Assembly (NCBI GenBank): GCA_016293495.1
Contig: JAEDED010000004.1
Span: 60,424-124,423, forward strand
DNA from: Treponema sp.
GTDB taxonomy: Bacteria > Spirochaetota > Spirochaetia > Treponematales > Treponemataceae
Length of the DNA: 64,000 bases
Reading direction: 5' to 3'
The notes beneath the pieces were generated by a model. That model worked only from the letters and a program-made list of their open reading frames with translations, did not search any database and was not told the DNA's origin. Made by a program: the position numbers and the translations under genes. Within the stretch, counting starts at the first letter, position 1; each line of letters opens with the position of its first letter. Shown here in pieces: positions 24,942-35,480 of this stretch.

Positions 24942-27900
24942 TTAATCACCAGTATAATCTTCATAACTGCTGATATATTTAACTCTTTCTTCTTTACTCA
25001 TACTCTTTATTTCCTCTTTTGTTTTGTAAACTTTTGCAAAATTGGCTAACCATTTTTGTGCAAATTCAGGAGCAGTTAAATTCATGTCAGCTCGCTTATT
25101 AAAACACCAAGCAAATTTAGAACTTATAAGAAGATTTCCATTTTTATCAACAGCTGGTTCATTGTATGCACCATCTTTTGAACATCCTTGACCAAAAATC
25201 CATTCGGTTCTAGTTGTTAGCCCTGGTTGAGTTTTTAAATCATGGCTATAATATGGATCAATAACATAGTCAGTCCCGTCAATAGTAACTTGTACAGATA
25301 TATGATAACTAAACTTTCCTTTCTTATCAGGAGTATCTGGATTATCCACAATAATATACTGTATTGAAAATCCTTCTTTATTTAATTGATCAGCAAGAAT
25401 TGTGGCGCGTGCAAAACAACCATCAAGACTACATGCTCTGTATAAATTTACTCCATTTATTGTTCCTTTGTCATGAACTTCCTTTGCTAATTCTTTTAAT
25501 CTTGCTAAGTCAGGACTTCTTCCGTCTGGATCGGTATATTTAATCGAATTATTCGCCGCATACGCATACAAATTAGCATTGATGTGATTAAACACACCGC
25601 CCATCCCAGGCAGATTCTGGTTATATCGTTTTGCCTCCTCATTAACCGGTGCTTTTGGGATGTAATCTCCCAATGCAGGGTCAGTGCTAATCCACCTTGA
25701 ATAGCGGCTGTCTAAGTATCTAGCTCCATAATAATAAAGTCCGGTTTCTTCGTCTAGTTCTTTTGCCGTAAACTTGTATGGCAGGTACTCAAGCCCCTGA
25801 TTCTGTGTCTTTTCAACCCATGTTTCGCCATAAGGGGTGTATTCAATTCTCTGGTATTCATCGCCTTTATAGTCAGAGATAAGACTTGCAGAACCTAAAT
25901 GGTCGGAATGATAAAAATACTGCTTGTAGTATTCCTCTTGGTAGGTCGGATTTTCACCGCTGTTAAGCTTCGTAACAATACGAGTTTCACCCAAATAAAT
26001 GTTCTTGGCGGTCTGACCGCCATAAACATTGTTTCCGCTGTCGGTGTGTAGCGTCCACATCTTGCTGAAATACAAGGTTTCGCTGTTTGCAGTATACTTG
26101 TTGCTTCTTTGTCCGTCCTGTCCGTAGACATAAGCGGTGTTGAAGTTGGCATCGACAGAGCTTATAAGCTGATTTTTCTCATTCCATGCGTAAGTCCTGC
26201 AATATTTAGTACCTTTAATTTCACCGTTTGAGACATCTTCCTTAAATAAGCCCCAGCCGTAGTCGGTGGAATAAACATCATCCGTTTCTTGCGTGATTTT
26301 GTGGTATGTGCCATCGTCGCCATCGCTTTCAAATGAACCGTCCTGTTCGCAGATGATATTGCCGTTTGCGTCATATTTATAATAACGTTCTCCGGCATTA
26401 ATCAGACGGTGCGCAAAGTTCTCGTCATAGACATAATCGAAGTTGTAGTTCAAATTATCGCCGATAGTTTTATGAGGTGTTACGCTTTCCGTTGAAATCT
26501 TGCTTGTCATGTTGCCCAAGCCGTCCGAATCAAAAGTGAAAACCTGGGAATAGTCAGACTTAAATTCCGGCACAGCGGACTGATACGGATTATAGGTAGT
26601 TTCTCCGTTTACTTTTATGAGCTGGTAGAGGTTGTCATAGCTGTAAGTCTGCTTGGTCTTGTAGTTGCCTGTTACGGAGTCAAGGCAGTCGTTTTCGTAG
26701 CCCAGGACGTTTCCAACGGCATCAAAACTGTAGCTTATGTTCTGGTAACTCTGCCCCCATTTGTTTTCAGTCTTTATCGTATCGAGCCATCTGCGAGCGG
26801 GGTCATAGTTGTATTCCGTGAACGTTCCGTTACCGTAGTCTATGCGTGTCCTCTGTCCGTACTGGTCATAGAGAATGTTAGTTACATAGTCAAAGTCATG
26901 CCCCCAATGCTCACCCTTGACGGAAACGACCTGCCCGCCGTTATCGTAACCGTAAGTGATTTTTTCGCCGTCTGGGTAAATAATCCACTGCATTCTTCCT
27001 AGATAGTCAGAGCGGTATTCCATGACAGCGGTTTCCGAAGGATTATTGCCGTTCAGGTGGGTGGAAAGCGTTCTTGTCTCTTTTGTAACTTCGCCGAGTT
27101 TTCCGTATTCGTATTCAAGAGTTCCGGATGCATCAGTTATAGAACAAATTTTTCCCGCCGCTCCGTGAGTGTCGTTCGCGCCACCGTAAGTGTAAACAGT
27201 ATCTTCTGTGTCTGGGTAGTCAATCTTAATAAGGCGGTTCAGGCCGTCGTATTCGTATACAATCTGCTTGTTGTTCTCTCGCAAAACGCTGTTATTTTCG
27301 CGGACAAGGTTTGAGCATTCGTCATAGAAGAATTCCTGTCTGCCTGAGTCCAAGCTTTCAAGTGCGGTTCTGCGACCAAGAAGGTCGTATTCCGCCGTTA
27401 TCGGGTGTCCTTTCGCATCGAAGGCTTTGAGCATTTCGCCCATTGCATTATAGCGGTATGTAACTTCCGTAAGTTGCTTTCCGTCCTTATCATTTTTTGC
27501 AACACGCACTATGTTTCCGCGGCTGTCAGTTTCCTGTACGGAGACATTTCCGAGCGGGTCGGCCGTTTCCGCTACGAGGCGGTTTTCTTCTATATAAAAG
27601 GCGGCTGACTGAACAGAGCCGTCGGGTAGGGTAGTCTTAATTTGTCTGTCCTTCTCGTCGTATTCGTAAGCGGTAAAAAGACTTGTCATTTTTGGTACGG
27701 ATTCAAGAAGCGTCTGAATGTCTCCTTGTATGAATTCCGTCATGCCTTCCTTTACAATTCTTCCTTTTTCATCATATTCAACAGCACCACTTGCGTTCCA
27801 TCCTTCAACGCCGTTGACAAAGCCGGTCTTTGCGGTTCGGACAGCTCGACCAAGACCGTCAATCTGTACTACGGTCTGAATTACCGAACCGTCATCTTCG

Positions 27901-30900
27901 TCAAAGGTGACTTTATTGTTTGTCATGGCATACCATAAATCCTGTGATCTATTATCATCTCTAACAGGTGTGTGATACTCATAACTTACAGCCGGAGTTT
28001 TTGATTTCTCCTTACCATCATAATCTGTTCTTATTTCAACAATTCGCTGCCAGTCATCATAATCATAATTAATTGTATTTCCACTACAGTCTTCTTCATA
28101 TTTTTTTGTCTGTGTCGGAATGTCGTATCTGATTGAGCCTTTGTAAGTGTCCGTATCCGTTCCGCTTTGCGCGATATCCGTGACGAACATATTCTCGGTT
28201 CCGTCGTAGGAGTAGGCGACGGTGGCTCCGCGGCTGTCCGTTACGGAGCTTATGTTTCCGTAGCTGTCGTATTTCAATGTATGCACGGAATAATTATAGG
28301 CATCAAAATACTGCCGCAATTCTTTGATCTGTCCTAAATCATCATAATCTCCCGACCTATGACGCAACAGATTTCCATTTGAATCATAAACTCGTATGTC
28401 TACAGGCAAGCCTATGATATAGTCCGTCGCGTTCGTGTTGTCGTATGTTATGTCCGCGGACAATTTTTGGCCGTCTCCAAAATCTTGAGTTATCTTTATG
28501 CAGTTGCCGTAACGTAAATCATATTTATATGATGTTGCTGTGGCGATATAACAGCCTGTTCCGGATGATTTTTCATATATTCGAGATTCTTCTTTCTTAG
28601 GCAGAGGGTAAGGAGCATCTTCTAATGTTGTAGTATTTTCTGAAAGCAATGCACCGTCAGCAGTCTTTACAGTACTTGTGTTTATACAACCTTTAGAATA
28701 ATATTCGCGGTTAAAATAAACATCTTCCTGACAGTTACCGTATGCAAAAGTTGTTTTTACAGTTCCAAATCCATAGAAATCTTTTTTATTTCTATCATAA
28801 TATCCGTCACTGTATTCATAAGTTGTCGTTAAAGAATGTGCTCCATGTTTAAGTTCAGGAAGGACATCATTTGCATCTGTTCCATCGTTTACTGTAACTC
28901 TACTCATTACATATTTGAAATTAGGATTATCTGGCGTTCCAAACTGTTCAGCATAATCTATTTCTACATTTCCGCCTTGTGGAAGATTTACTTTAGTAAG
29001 TTTTCCATACAATCCACTTATATTACGTTTCCAGTAAGTACAATATCCAGGAATTCTAAGTACATGATCTGCAAGACCGTCACCATCAAGATCTGTCATC
29101 GAAACATTTACGCAATTTATTGATGAAGAGCCAGAAAGTCCGTTTCCACCTGAACAAGTCATATTAATGGAAATACCAGCTATAGGAATTTTTATTGGAA
29201 AAGTAAAACTTACTCCTATGCTTCCATTAAGAGATAATGATACAGTCGAAGAAAACTCCATATTATCAATATCATCTGCACCGAATGGATTGCAGACAGG
29301 TAAGCCATTAACAAGACCTTCCGTTAATGGACCTATAATAGGCTGGTCACCAAAAAGTCCAAGGTCAAAGTTTACATCTTTTCCAGTCTTAAGCGATGTC
29401 TCTTCTGTGTCATTTACACCCCATGACGGAAGCAAAATATCATCTGCCTTTTCAAAAGAGTTACCGGTGTTATAAAAAACTGCAATTGCTCCATCCTTTT
29501 GTATAAGTTTATCAGCAAGCCCGTCTCCATTAATATCTAAATACATAGCCTCTGATGTATTTGATGAGACACTATAGCTTAGACCTGTTCCTAAATTTAC
29601 TCCAGTTGAAAGAGATTCTCCTCTGGTTGAAGATTTTCCCACATTAACATTGACAGCACTACTTTTTAATGACGACTTATTCAGGCATCCGCTATTAACA
29701 GTAACTAAATCAGATGATGAAAATTCTTCACCTTTATTTAAATAGACCGAAGAACCATTAAAATAATCTGGCAGGCCGTCACCATTAATATCAATAAATC
29801 CAGTATCTACATAAGAGCTTCCCTCTGAAAATGTCATTCCAGCGCCACCACTTACAGAAGGTGATGGGGTAACATTTATTACTTTTCCATTCCGCGATAG
29901 TGTTGTCGTAACAGATCCATTAGGCGATATAGAAGCACCCTTAGTTTCTGTAGTAGATGAAGTAGAGTTTATTTTTACGCCCGAAATGGTGTAACTGCTT
30001 CCATAAACTATTCCATCTTCTGACTTTAGGCCGGGAATAACCTTTATTCCAGAGCCTGTTTCCTGAATTATGTCCGGGATTGAATCGCCGTTTATATCCA
30101 TAACAGTCTGGGTCAGTTTACCGTTGCTTGTGTTGGTGCCCGTATTACCACTAATTCCGCCCAAATGCTGCTGATTTATTTCTTGAAGTTTTCCTAGTAA
30201 TTCATCCCCATTTTTAAGTATAGAAATCTTTGGTATTGCAAGCTCTGCATTAGCTCCAAAAGTAGTGTCATTTCCTTCATTTCTCGCCATGCGTACATTA
30301 GGAAAGACAAAGCTGGAAGATTTTGAATCAGAACTTTTAATGCCTTCTATATTATAAAATGTATTTCCACCAATTCTGCTTGCATGTATGTAATCACCCT
30401 GTATAAAAGGAAAATAGTATTGAGTAACCATTTTATAGTTACCTTCTTCATCTTCTTCCCTCTGGCTACTCATGCTGACTTGACCAATAAGTGAATTCTC
30501 TACATCATTTTTATTTGTAGCATATTCTTTTTTAACAGGATAAATCTCAGAATCAGAAACTACTGTATTAAAAACAGGAAGGTAAAAAGGCTGTTCTTCA
30601 TTTGTTCCTTTTTTTGAAACCGCGGCTTCTGCATCCATTTCTTTTAACTTTTCTTTGTTATAATCGTATTTTGTATGATCTTTTGTTGCAAAAATTGATT
30701 CAATATTTTTACCATTAAAGGCAGTTTTGCCGTTTATCCATATACCAAAGAACCAGTTTGAATTTCCAGCAAAAAGTTTTTCTTGTCGCTCAACTTGTAT
30801 AACAACATCTTCATCTTCGTTTGTTTCTTCATACAAAACTTTTTCGTCTGAATGTGTTATGCCGTTCCAAGCACTTGAAGAATCCCATGATACTTGTCCA

Positions 30901-33900
30901 GGAGAATATTTTTCTTCTGTAATTGAAATTGCGCCTGATACAATTCTTCGGCTGGTAAATTTTGAATTGTTATCAAGTTTATACAAACCATTTTCATCAA
31001 ATTGTACAAAAACTTGAACAGAACAATATTTGCCAAATCCATGATTATTACATTTTTCAATGATTATATTTTCCGCTTCTTTTCTTGTATTATCCGAATC
31101 TTCCGTTATATCTCCTTCATATTCTTTTTTAATATTGTATTCATCATTATCTGACTTTGTATAATATGGGAAGTCATTTTCTGTTATCTTCTTAAATTTT
31201 ACATCAGCAAGGATACAAGAAGCATCAATAAGATTCTGACCGACTAGATTCTGTTTTTTTGTATATACAGTAATCTCTTTAGGCTCTTCCTCTTCTGTAA
31301 TTTCTTTTACATTCTTTTCATAAACAAGTTCAAGAAATCTTTTCTGCTGATTCTCACTCATTCCAAAAGTTTCTAGGCATTCATAGGCATCATCTTCAAG
31401 CTTTTCATTCCAATTCCAATATGAATCATTAATCGACTCATAATCAATGGAATACTCGTCAACAATAGATTGCAACTCTGCTTTTGTAATATTAACAGCT
31501 TTTTGTTTATAGTTTGTAAATTCGTATATTAATTTTTCATTATCCAGCGTATGAGTAAGAGTTACAATAAATATTTTTTCATCTTCATTTTCACCATCTT
31601 TATTTTCAAACTGAACTGCATAATCTATTTGCTCAACACCGTCAAAGAAAACCTTGCTGTTTTTCTTTGAAACAGACAGAAGTTTACCATCATAATCAGC
31701 AAGGATTAAAACGTCACCATTTTGTATTTGAGTACCAGTTATATCAGAACCTCTTCTGGCACCTACTGAAGTTACTTCAGATTTATGTTCATAGATGATT
31801 CCATTTTTATCGTATCCTGCATCAATATCAAAAAGTCTGTAATTATTCCAAGCCTCAATTAAAACCTCTTTTTGTCCCAAAGTATTATAAAGCAAGTCAA
31901 AAAGCTTAATGTTATTGTTATCACGAATGATATAAATTTTATTCGTCAGATCATGGATAAAACAGGCTGCAAAACGCTCATATATTTCCTTCTCAGTTAT
32001 TTCGTCTTTAGAATCATCCTCAAAAAATCTTTTGTTGATTATTGCGCTTGTTTTAGAAGAGAAACTTTCAAGTATTTTATCAAACTGTTCATCTGTAAAA
32101 GCTCCTGACAAAAATCTTCCCTGACTAATTAATTGAGAATATGTTTCTTTATCTGCCAATTCTTGCCATGATTCTTTTAGTACATAAACAGTATAATCTG
32201 CCATGTTCCCATTTTCATCTGTTTTGTTTTCTGTAGTTGTATTGTAGATTGATTTTAAAGCTTTCGGCAAGATCTGATTGGCTATCCTTTGTTCAGGGAA
32301 AAAAACAGGAACTTTTAAAGGTGTTTTATATGATTTTATATCAGTATAATCAATTTTAATATTATAGTTTACATCAGAATTTAATGGTTCATCTGTTTCT
32401 GTGATAAAATACAGATTTTCATCTTTTATTACACTAAGCGAGGCATTTAATTTTTCAGAAAATTTTGTCCCCGACACAATGCTTTCCATCGAACTGACAG
32501 AAGTTTCTGAGTTTCCTTTATAGACATGAGCTTTGACTGAATTTGCTAAATCAAAACTTCCTGCAGCTGAAAAATCTTGCGTAATGCTTACCATGCCGTC
32601 ATATTGCGATTTCCATTGCCTGAATGGTGTCTGATTCTTGTATTGTTCCTTATACGCCTTTACTTCTTCTGCTGTAAGTTTTTTTATGTTGTCCTCAACT
32701 ACTATGCTGTTCTTACTATCATATAATTCCTGTATAAAACTGACATTTCCATTTTTCGAAGTATTTTTAAGGTAATAATTTTTTCCAGAAAGTATGATGT
32801 CCGTTTTTCTGTCACCATCAACATCATTTAACGCAACAGTAGAATTTGAAGTTGTTGTTTGACTTACGTCAGAATATGTAACCCCAAGCCCAGATACGAA
32901 AGATTTTTTTAGTCCACCACCTCCATAAATATTCCATCCAAAAGAAAGGTTTTGAGATTCTTCTGCATCAAGCTTAAATTTTTCTAGTGAAACGCTTTTT
33001 TCTTCTTCAGAGAACCCTGTTTTATTATTAAGTTTATAATATAGAATACCGCCTTTAACTCTTATATAGTCAGGACTTCCGTCACCATCTATATCTGCAA
33101 GCATACTTTCAGTTTCACTGTTAGAGGTTGAAAAACTTCCCTGTACACCGCCGGTAAGTCGCGCGTCCGCTGTTCCGCTAAGTTCACCGACTCCGACACC
33201 TGTGCTTGTATTAAAGCTTCCGCCTCCGCTAGTCGATTTACCGGTTTTTATGGCCGTTCCGTTATGCCATACTTCTGCGTTGGCGAAATACTTTACCTTT
33301 CCGTTTTCATATTTTGGTTCGTTATACTCAAAGGTGTATGAATAATCATCAGCATTATTGCTTACTCTAAGAGTCGTAAGCATTTTCTCTTTAGCAAGCC
33401 CTTCTTTATATGCAAAAGTATACTTTCTTATAGGATCGCCATCGTTATAATGTGTCGTTATTGATGTAAGCAATTTTTTGCAAGCTACAATCTGCTTTGA
33501 ACGTGCATCAATACGAACATCCTGCCTATTTTCCGGTCCATCATTGTCGTAGTGGAACCTGATATTATAGTTACCCTTACCGTTTTTATCACCAGTATAA
33601 TATATGGCTGTCGGATAAACATAATTATAAGATTTTTCTTTTGATTCATCAAAGGTATCATATTCAAAAATAACAGTATTATTATTTACATCTTCAATTT
33701 TAGTAAGATTCCATGTAAAAGTTTCAACCCCACTTCCTACGCAGGAATTTTTATTTTGAGCATAAATTCGCTTTGTTCCGTTTTTATCTGTTACTTCCCA
33801 ATGATTGTCACTCATAAAACGCTTTATGCGACTGAATGAATTTTCTTTTAATGGTTTATAAGTTATTTCATTTTGCTCACGATTTATTTCTTTCAGTAAG

Positions 33901-34790
33901 ATTCCATCTAGCATATATGTGTCTTTTGTATCATAGTTTGGTAACCCAAATCTTGTATCTGTTGTTATACTGCTTCCATAACTTACATCAAATCCTTTTC
34001 CCATAATTCCGTTGCCGCCACTAGAGGAATAACTTACTGAAATCTGTGGCTGCATTCCTTTGCGTCCTGCTGGAACTGCAAGCTCAAAGCTGAAAGAAGC
34101 GTCTCCCATGTTGCTTGCTTTTGGTGGATTAAACTTTATAAGATGGCTATCCGGTTTTGCGGCTTCAAGATTTTTTATTGAGTTTAAGTTCACATCTACA
34201 GGACTTGCAGACTCTGGCATTGTAAGAGTAGCATTAATCATATCTGTAAAGTGGGTTGAAAGGGAACGTACTTTATTGTGTTCTTTGTCTACTTCAAGAC
34301 GTTCAAGTTTTATCCAGCATTTTTTCTGTGTATCATAAAAATATGTGTAAAGCTCTTCAAGACTTTGAGGTTTTGCATTAAGTTCCGAGCTGTAAGGCAG
34401 TGTAATTGTTACGTCCTTCTCAAACTTAGTTCCGGCAGGTAAAAATCTGTACCCTCCAGCTTTTGGAATTGCATTGTATAAAGATTCTCCTGTATCTTCT
34501 ACTTTTAAAAGGCGAGTAATGCTTATCTTGGTGTCTTTCTTTAAAGCCCCTGCTGGAATTTCTATGGAAGCGTCGCCTAAAGTTACAATTCCGCCTTCTT
34601 CCGCAGAAATCAGAACTTCCGATTTTTCTTCTTTTACAGAAACCGATCTTTTTGCTTCTGTATCGTTCGTTACAGATTCAGCAAACAGTGACAACGGGCT
34701 CATAACAGAAATGTATGAAACCATCATTATCATAGCTACAATTCTTTTACAAAAACTTACTTCGACTGTTTTTTTTGAATTTCTATGCAT
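24942..34790 (-). CDS. Giant secreted SpvB/TcB/RHS polymorphic toxin with glutaminase-like tip (cassette 1)
   Basis: About 3,280 residues from ATG 34790 (ribosome site GGAG; an in-frame ATG 34805 overlaps the previous stop). Order: signal peptide (VSYISVMSPLSLFAES); ZU5-like domain (~60-190); SpvB domain (~220-560, PKASNMGDASFSFELAVPAG); FG-GAP repeats (DIDGDGSPDY, DVDGDRKTDI); a ~750-residue insertion; more FG-GAP repeats; TcB-middle-like region; YD/RHS repeats (~2050-2950); RHS core ending YTDPDGRS (~3094). The last ~190 residues match protein-glutaminase/deamidase architecture: Cys in LDGCFARATI, His in SYHISVQV, Asp in YVIDPYYS. It is the last gene of the secretion operon, with its immunity gene next. 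Confidence 0.9.
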   Translation of the reverse strand: MHRNSKKTVEVSFCKRIVAMIMMVSYISVMSPLSLFAESVTNDTEAKRSVSVKEEKSEVLISAEEGGIVTLGDASIEIPAGALKKDTKISITRLLKVEDTGESLYNAIPKAGGYRFLPAGTKFEKDVTITLPYSSELNAKPQSLEELYTYFYDTQKKCWIKLERLEVDKEHNKVRSLSTHFTDMINATLTMPESASPVDVNLNSIKNLEAAKPDSHLIKFNPPKASNMGDASFSFELAVPAGRKGMQPQISVSYSSSGGNGIMGKGFDVSYGSSITTDTRFGLPNYDTKDTYMLDGILLKEINREQNEITYKPLKENSFSRIKRFMSDNHWEVTDKNGTKRIYAQNKNSCVGSGVETFTWNLTKIEDVNNNTVIFEYDTFDESKEKSYNYVYPTAIYYTGDKNGKGNYNIRFHYDNDGPENRQDVRIDARSKQIVACKKLLTSITTHYNDGDPIRKYTFAYKEGLAKEKMLTTLRVSNNADDYSYTFEYNEPKYENGKVKYFANAEVWHNGTAIKTGKSTSGGGSFNTSTGVGVGELSGTADARLTGGVQGSFSTSNSETESMLADIDGDGSPDYIRVKGGILYYKLNNKTGFSEEEKSVSLEKFKLDAEESQNLSFGWNIYGGGGLKKSFVSGLGVTYSDVSQTTTSNSTVALNDVDGDRKTDIILSGKNYYLKNTSKNGNVSFIQELYDSKNSIVVEDNIKKLTAEEVKAYKEQYKNQTPFRQWKSQYDGMVSITQDFSAAGSFDLANSVKAHVYKGNSETSVSSMESIVSGTKFSEKLNASLSVIKDENLYFITETDEPLNSDVNYNIKIDYTDIKSYKTPLKVPVFFPEQRIANQILPKALKSIYNTTTENKTDENGNMADYTVYVLKESWQELADKETYSQLISQGRFLSGAFTDEQFDKILESFSSKTSAIINKRFFEDDSKDEITEKEIYERFAACFIHDLTNKIYIIRDNNNIKLFDLLYNTLGQKEVLIEAWNNYRLFDIDAGYDKNGIIYEHKSEVTSVGARRGSDITGTQIQNGDVLILADYDGKLLSVSKKNSKVFFDGVEQIDYAVQFENKDGENEDEKIFIVTLTHTLDNEKLIYEFTNYKQKAVNITKAELQSIVDEYSIDYESINDSYWNWNEKLEDDAYECLETFGMSENQQKRFLELVYEKNVKEITEEEEPKEITVYTKKQNLVGQNLIDASCILADVKFKKITENDFPYYTKSDNDEYNIKKEYEGDITEDSDNTRKEAENIIIEKCNNHGFGKYCSVQVFVQFDENGLYKLDNNSKFTSRRIVSGAISITEEKYSPGQVSWDSSSAWNGITHSDEKVLYEETNEDEDVVIQVERQEKLFAGNSNWFFGIWINGKTAFNGKNIESIFATKDHTKYDYNKEKLKEMDAEAAVSKKGTNEEQPFYLPVFNTVVSDSEIYPVKKEYATNKNDVENSLIGQVSMSSQREEDEEGNYKMVTQYYFPFIQGDYIHASRIGGNTFYNIEGIKSSDSKSSSFVFPNVRMARNEGNDTTFGANAELAIPKISILKNGDELLGKLQEINQQHLGGISGNTGTNTSNGKLTQTVMDINGDSIPDIIQETGSGIKVIPGLKSEDGIVYGSSYTISGVKINSTSSTTETKGASISPNGSVTTTLSRNGKVINVTPSPSVSGGAGMTFSEGSSYVDTGFIDINGDGLPDYFNGSSVYLNKGEEFSSSDLVTVNSGCLNKSSLKSSAVNVNVGKSSTRGESLSTGVNLGTGLSYSVSSNTSEAMYLDINGDGLADKLIQKDGAIAVFYNTGNSFEKADDILLPSWGVNDTEETSLKTGKDVNFDLGLFGDQPIIGPLTEGLVNGLPVCNPFGADDIDNMEFSSTVSLSLNGSIGVSFTFPIKIPIAGISINMTCSGGNGLSGSSSINCVNVSMTDLDGDGLADHVLRIPGYCTYWKRNISGLYGKLTKVNLPQGGNVEIDYAEQFGTPDNPNFKYVMSRVTVNDGTDANDVLPELKHGAHSLTTTYEYSDGYYDRNKKDFYGFGTVKTTFAYGNCQEDVYFNREYYSKGCINTSTVKTADGALLSENTTTLEDAPYPLPKKEESRIYEKSSGTGCYIATATSYKYDLRYGNCIKITQDFGDGQKLSADITYDNTNATDYIIGLPVDIRVYDSNGNLLRHRSGDYDDLGQIKELRQYFDAYNYSVHTLKYDSYGNISSVTDSRGATVAYSYDGTENMFVTDIAQSGTDTDTYKGSIRYDIPTQTKKYEEDCSGNTINYDYDDWQRIVEIRTDYDGKEKSKTPAVSYEYHTPVRDDNRSQDLWYAMTNNKVTFDEDDGSVIQTVVQIDGLGRAVRTAKTGFVNGVEGWNASGAVEYDEKGRIVKEGMTEFIQGDIQTLLESVPKMTSLFTAYEYDEKDRQIKTTLPDGSVQSAAFYIEENRLVAETADPLGNVSVQETDSRGNIVRVAKNDKDGKQLTEVTYRYNAMGEMLKAFDAKGHPITAEYDLLGRRTALESLDSGRQEFFYDECSNLVRENNSVLRENNKQIVYEYDGLNRLIKIDYPDTEDTVYTYGGANDTHGAAGKICSITDASGTLEYEYGKLGEVTKETRTLSTHLNGNNPSETAVMEYRSDYLGRMQWIIYPDGEKITYGYDNGGQVVSVKGEHWGHDFDYVTNILYDQYGQRTRIDYGNGTFTEYNYDPARRWLDTIKTENKWGQSYQNISYSFDAVGNVLGYENDCLDSVTGNYKTKQTYSYDNLYQLIKVNGETTYNPYQSAVPEFKSDYSQVFTFDSDGLGNMTSKISTESVTPHKTIGDNLNYNFDYVYDENFAHRLINAGERYYKYDANGNIICEQDGSFESDGDDGTYHKITQETDDVYSTDYGWGLFKEDVSNGEIKGTKYCRTYAWNEKNQLISSVDANFNTAYVYGQDGQRSNKYTANSETLYFSKMWTLHTDSGNNVYGGQTAKNIYLGETRIVTKLNSGENPTYQEEYYKQYFYHSDHLGSASLISDYKGDEYQRIEYTPYGETWVEKTQNQGLEYLPYKFTAKELDEETGLYYYGARYLDSRYSRWISTDPALGDYIPKAPVNEEAKRYNQNLPGMGGVFNHINANLYAYAANNSIKYTDPDGRSPDLARLKELAKEVHDKGTINGVNLYRACSLDGCFARATILADQLNKEGFSIQYIIVDNPDTPDKKGKFSYHISVQVTIDGTDYVIDPYYSHDLKTQPGLTTRTEWIFGQGCSKDGAYNEPAVDKNGNLLISSKFAWCFNKRADMNLTAPEFAQKWLANFAKVYKTKEEIKSMSKEERVKYISSYEDYTGD
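28131..28442 (-). repeat. 312-base block identical to 22728-23039
   Basis: The counterpart in the giant RHS gene of the identical block in cassette 2. Outside these limits the two genes differ at many synonymous and some coding sites, so the block marks a recent conversion or recombination. Confidence 0.85.
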
Positions 34791-34804
34791 AATCTCTATC
34801 TCCA

Positions 34805-35467
34805 TTATTTATTTTCAAATGTAACCTTTACTGGTTTATTCGGAAAATTTTCATTGTTTGCAATTACAACAGCAAACCCTGATTTGCTGTTTTTAAATGA
34901 AATCTGCTCTGACACTGTAAATGACGTTATTTCGTAGCTGTTGATTTTTAAAATAAAATTCTTGGTGCCAGTATCATAAGCGACAGAGATAGTATTTTTT
35001 ATTCCATATCCTTTGTTTATGAAGTTTGAGTTTTTCCAGCCGTCATTGATATGGCAGAAAACACCGTCAGAAACCTTGCCGACCGTATAATATCCGTTTG
35101 CATTTATGAGAACTGCAAGCATGAACGGCTTTCCTTCAATTTTCTGCTCGCAGAAAACAAGTCCGAATCCGGCTTCCGTCCGTCCGCTTTCTTTAATCAC
35201 TTCAACAGCAACAGGATTAAAACTTTCACTTGTATTTACATTTAGAACTGTCCAAAGCGTCCAACCATTTGCGCCCAGGTACTTTGTGTCGTTTGTTTCA
35301 AATGTAAATATTTTATTCTGCTCATCTTTTTCAAACATAGAGCTTTCTTCCTGTAGATTTGTCTGCTCAGGCTTTATGAGGTTTTCTCCTTCTTCAAACG
35401 GCGCAAGGCCGCAAGATGAAAACAGGGCGAGCGCCGCAAAAACGATTAATAGATTTTTATGTTTCAT
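34805..35467 (-). CDS. Lipoprotein of unknown function upstream of the giant RHS gene
   Basis: 220 residues with lipoprotein signal ALALFSSCGLAPF. The mature part alternates beta-prone segments (FGLVFCEQKIEGKPFMLAVL, NFILKINSYEITSF, KSGFAVVIANNE), resembling a lectin-like jelly roll, but I cannot assign a family. Its TAA overlaps an ATG of the RHS frame (TAATG), linking its translation to the toxin. Possible roles are surface tethering, chaperoning or processing of the giant protein. Confidence 0.72.
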   Translation of the reverse strand: MKHKNLLIVFAALALFSSCGLAPFEEGENLIKPEQTNLQEESSMFEKDEQNKIFTFETNDTKYLGANGWTLWTVLNVNTSESFNPVAVEVIKESGRTEAGFGLVFCEQKIEGKPFMLAVLINANGYYTVGKVSDGVFCHINDGWKNSNFINKGYGIKNTISVAYDTGTKNFILKINSYEITSFTVSEQISFKNSKSGFAVVIANNENFPNKPVKVTFENK

Positions 35468-35480
35468 TGCATTCTCCTTA

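Noticed and set aside
24942..34790. T6SS-delivered RHS effector
   Set aside because: No VgrG, PAAR or Hcp genes nearby, the protein has a Sec signal peptide, and the operon encodes T2SS parts.
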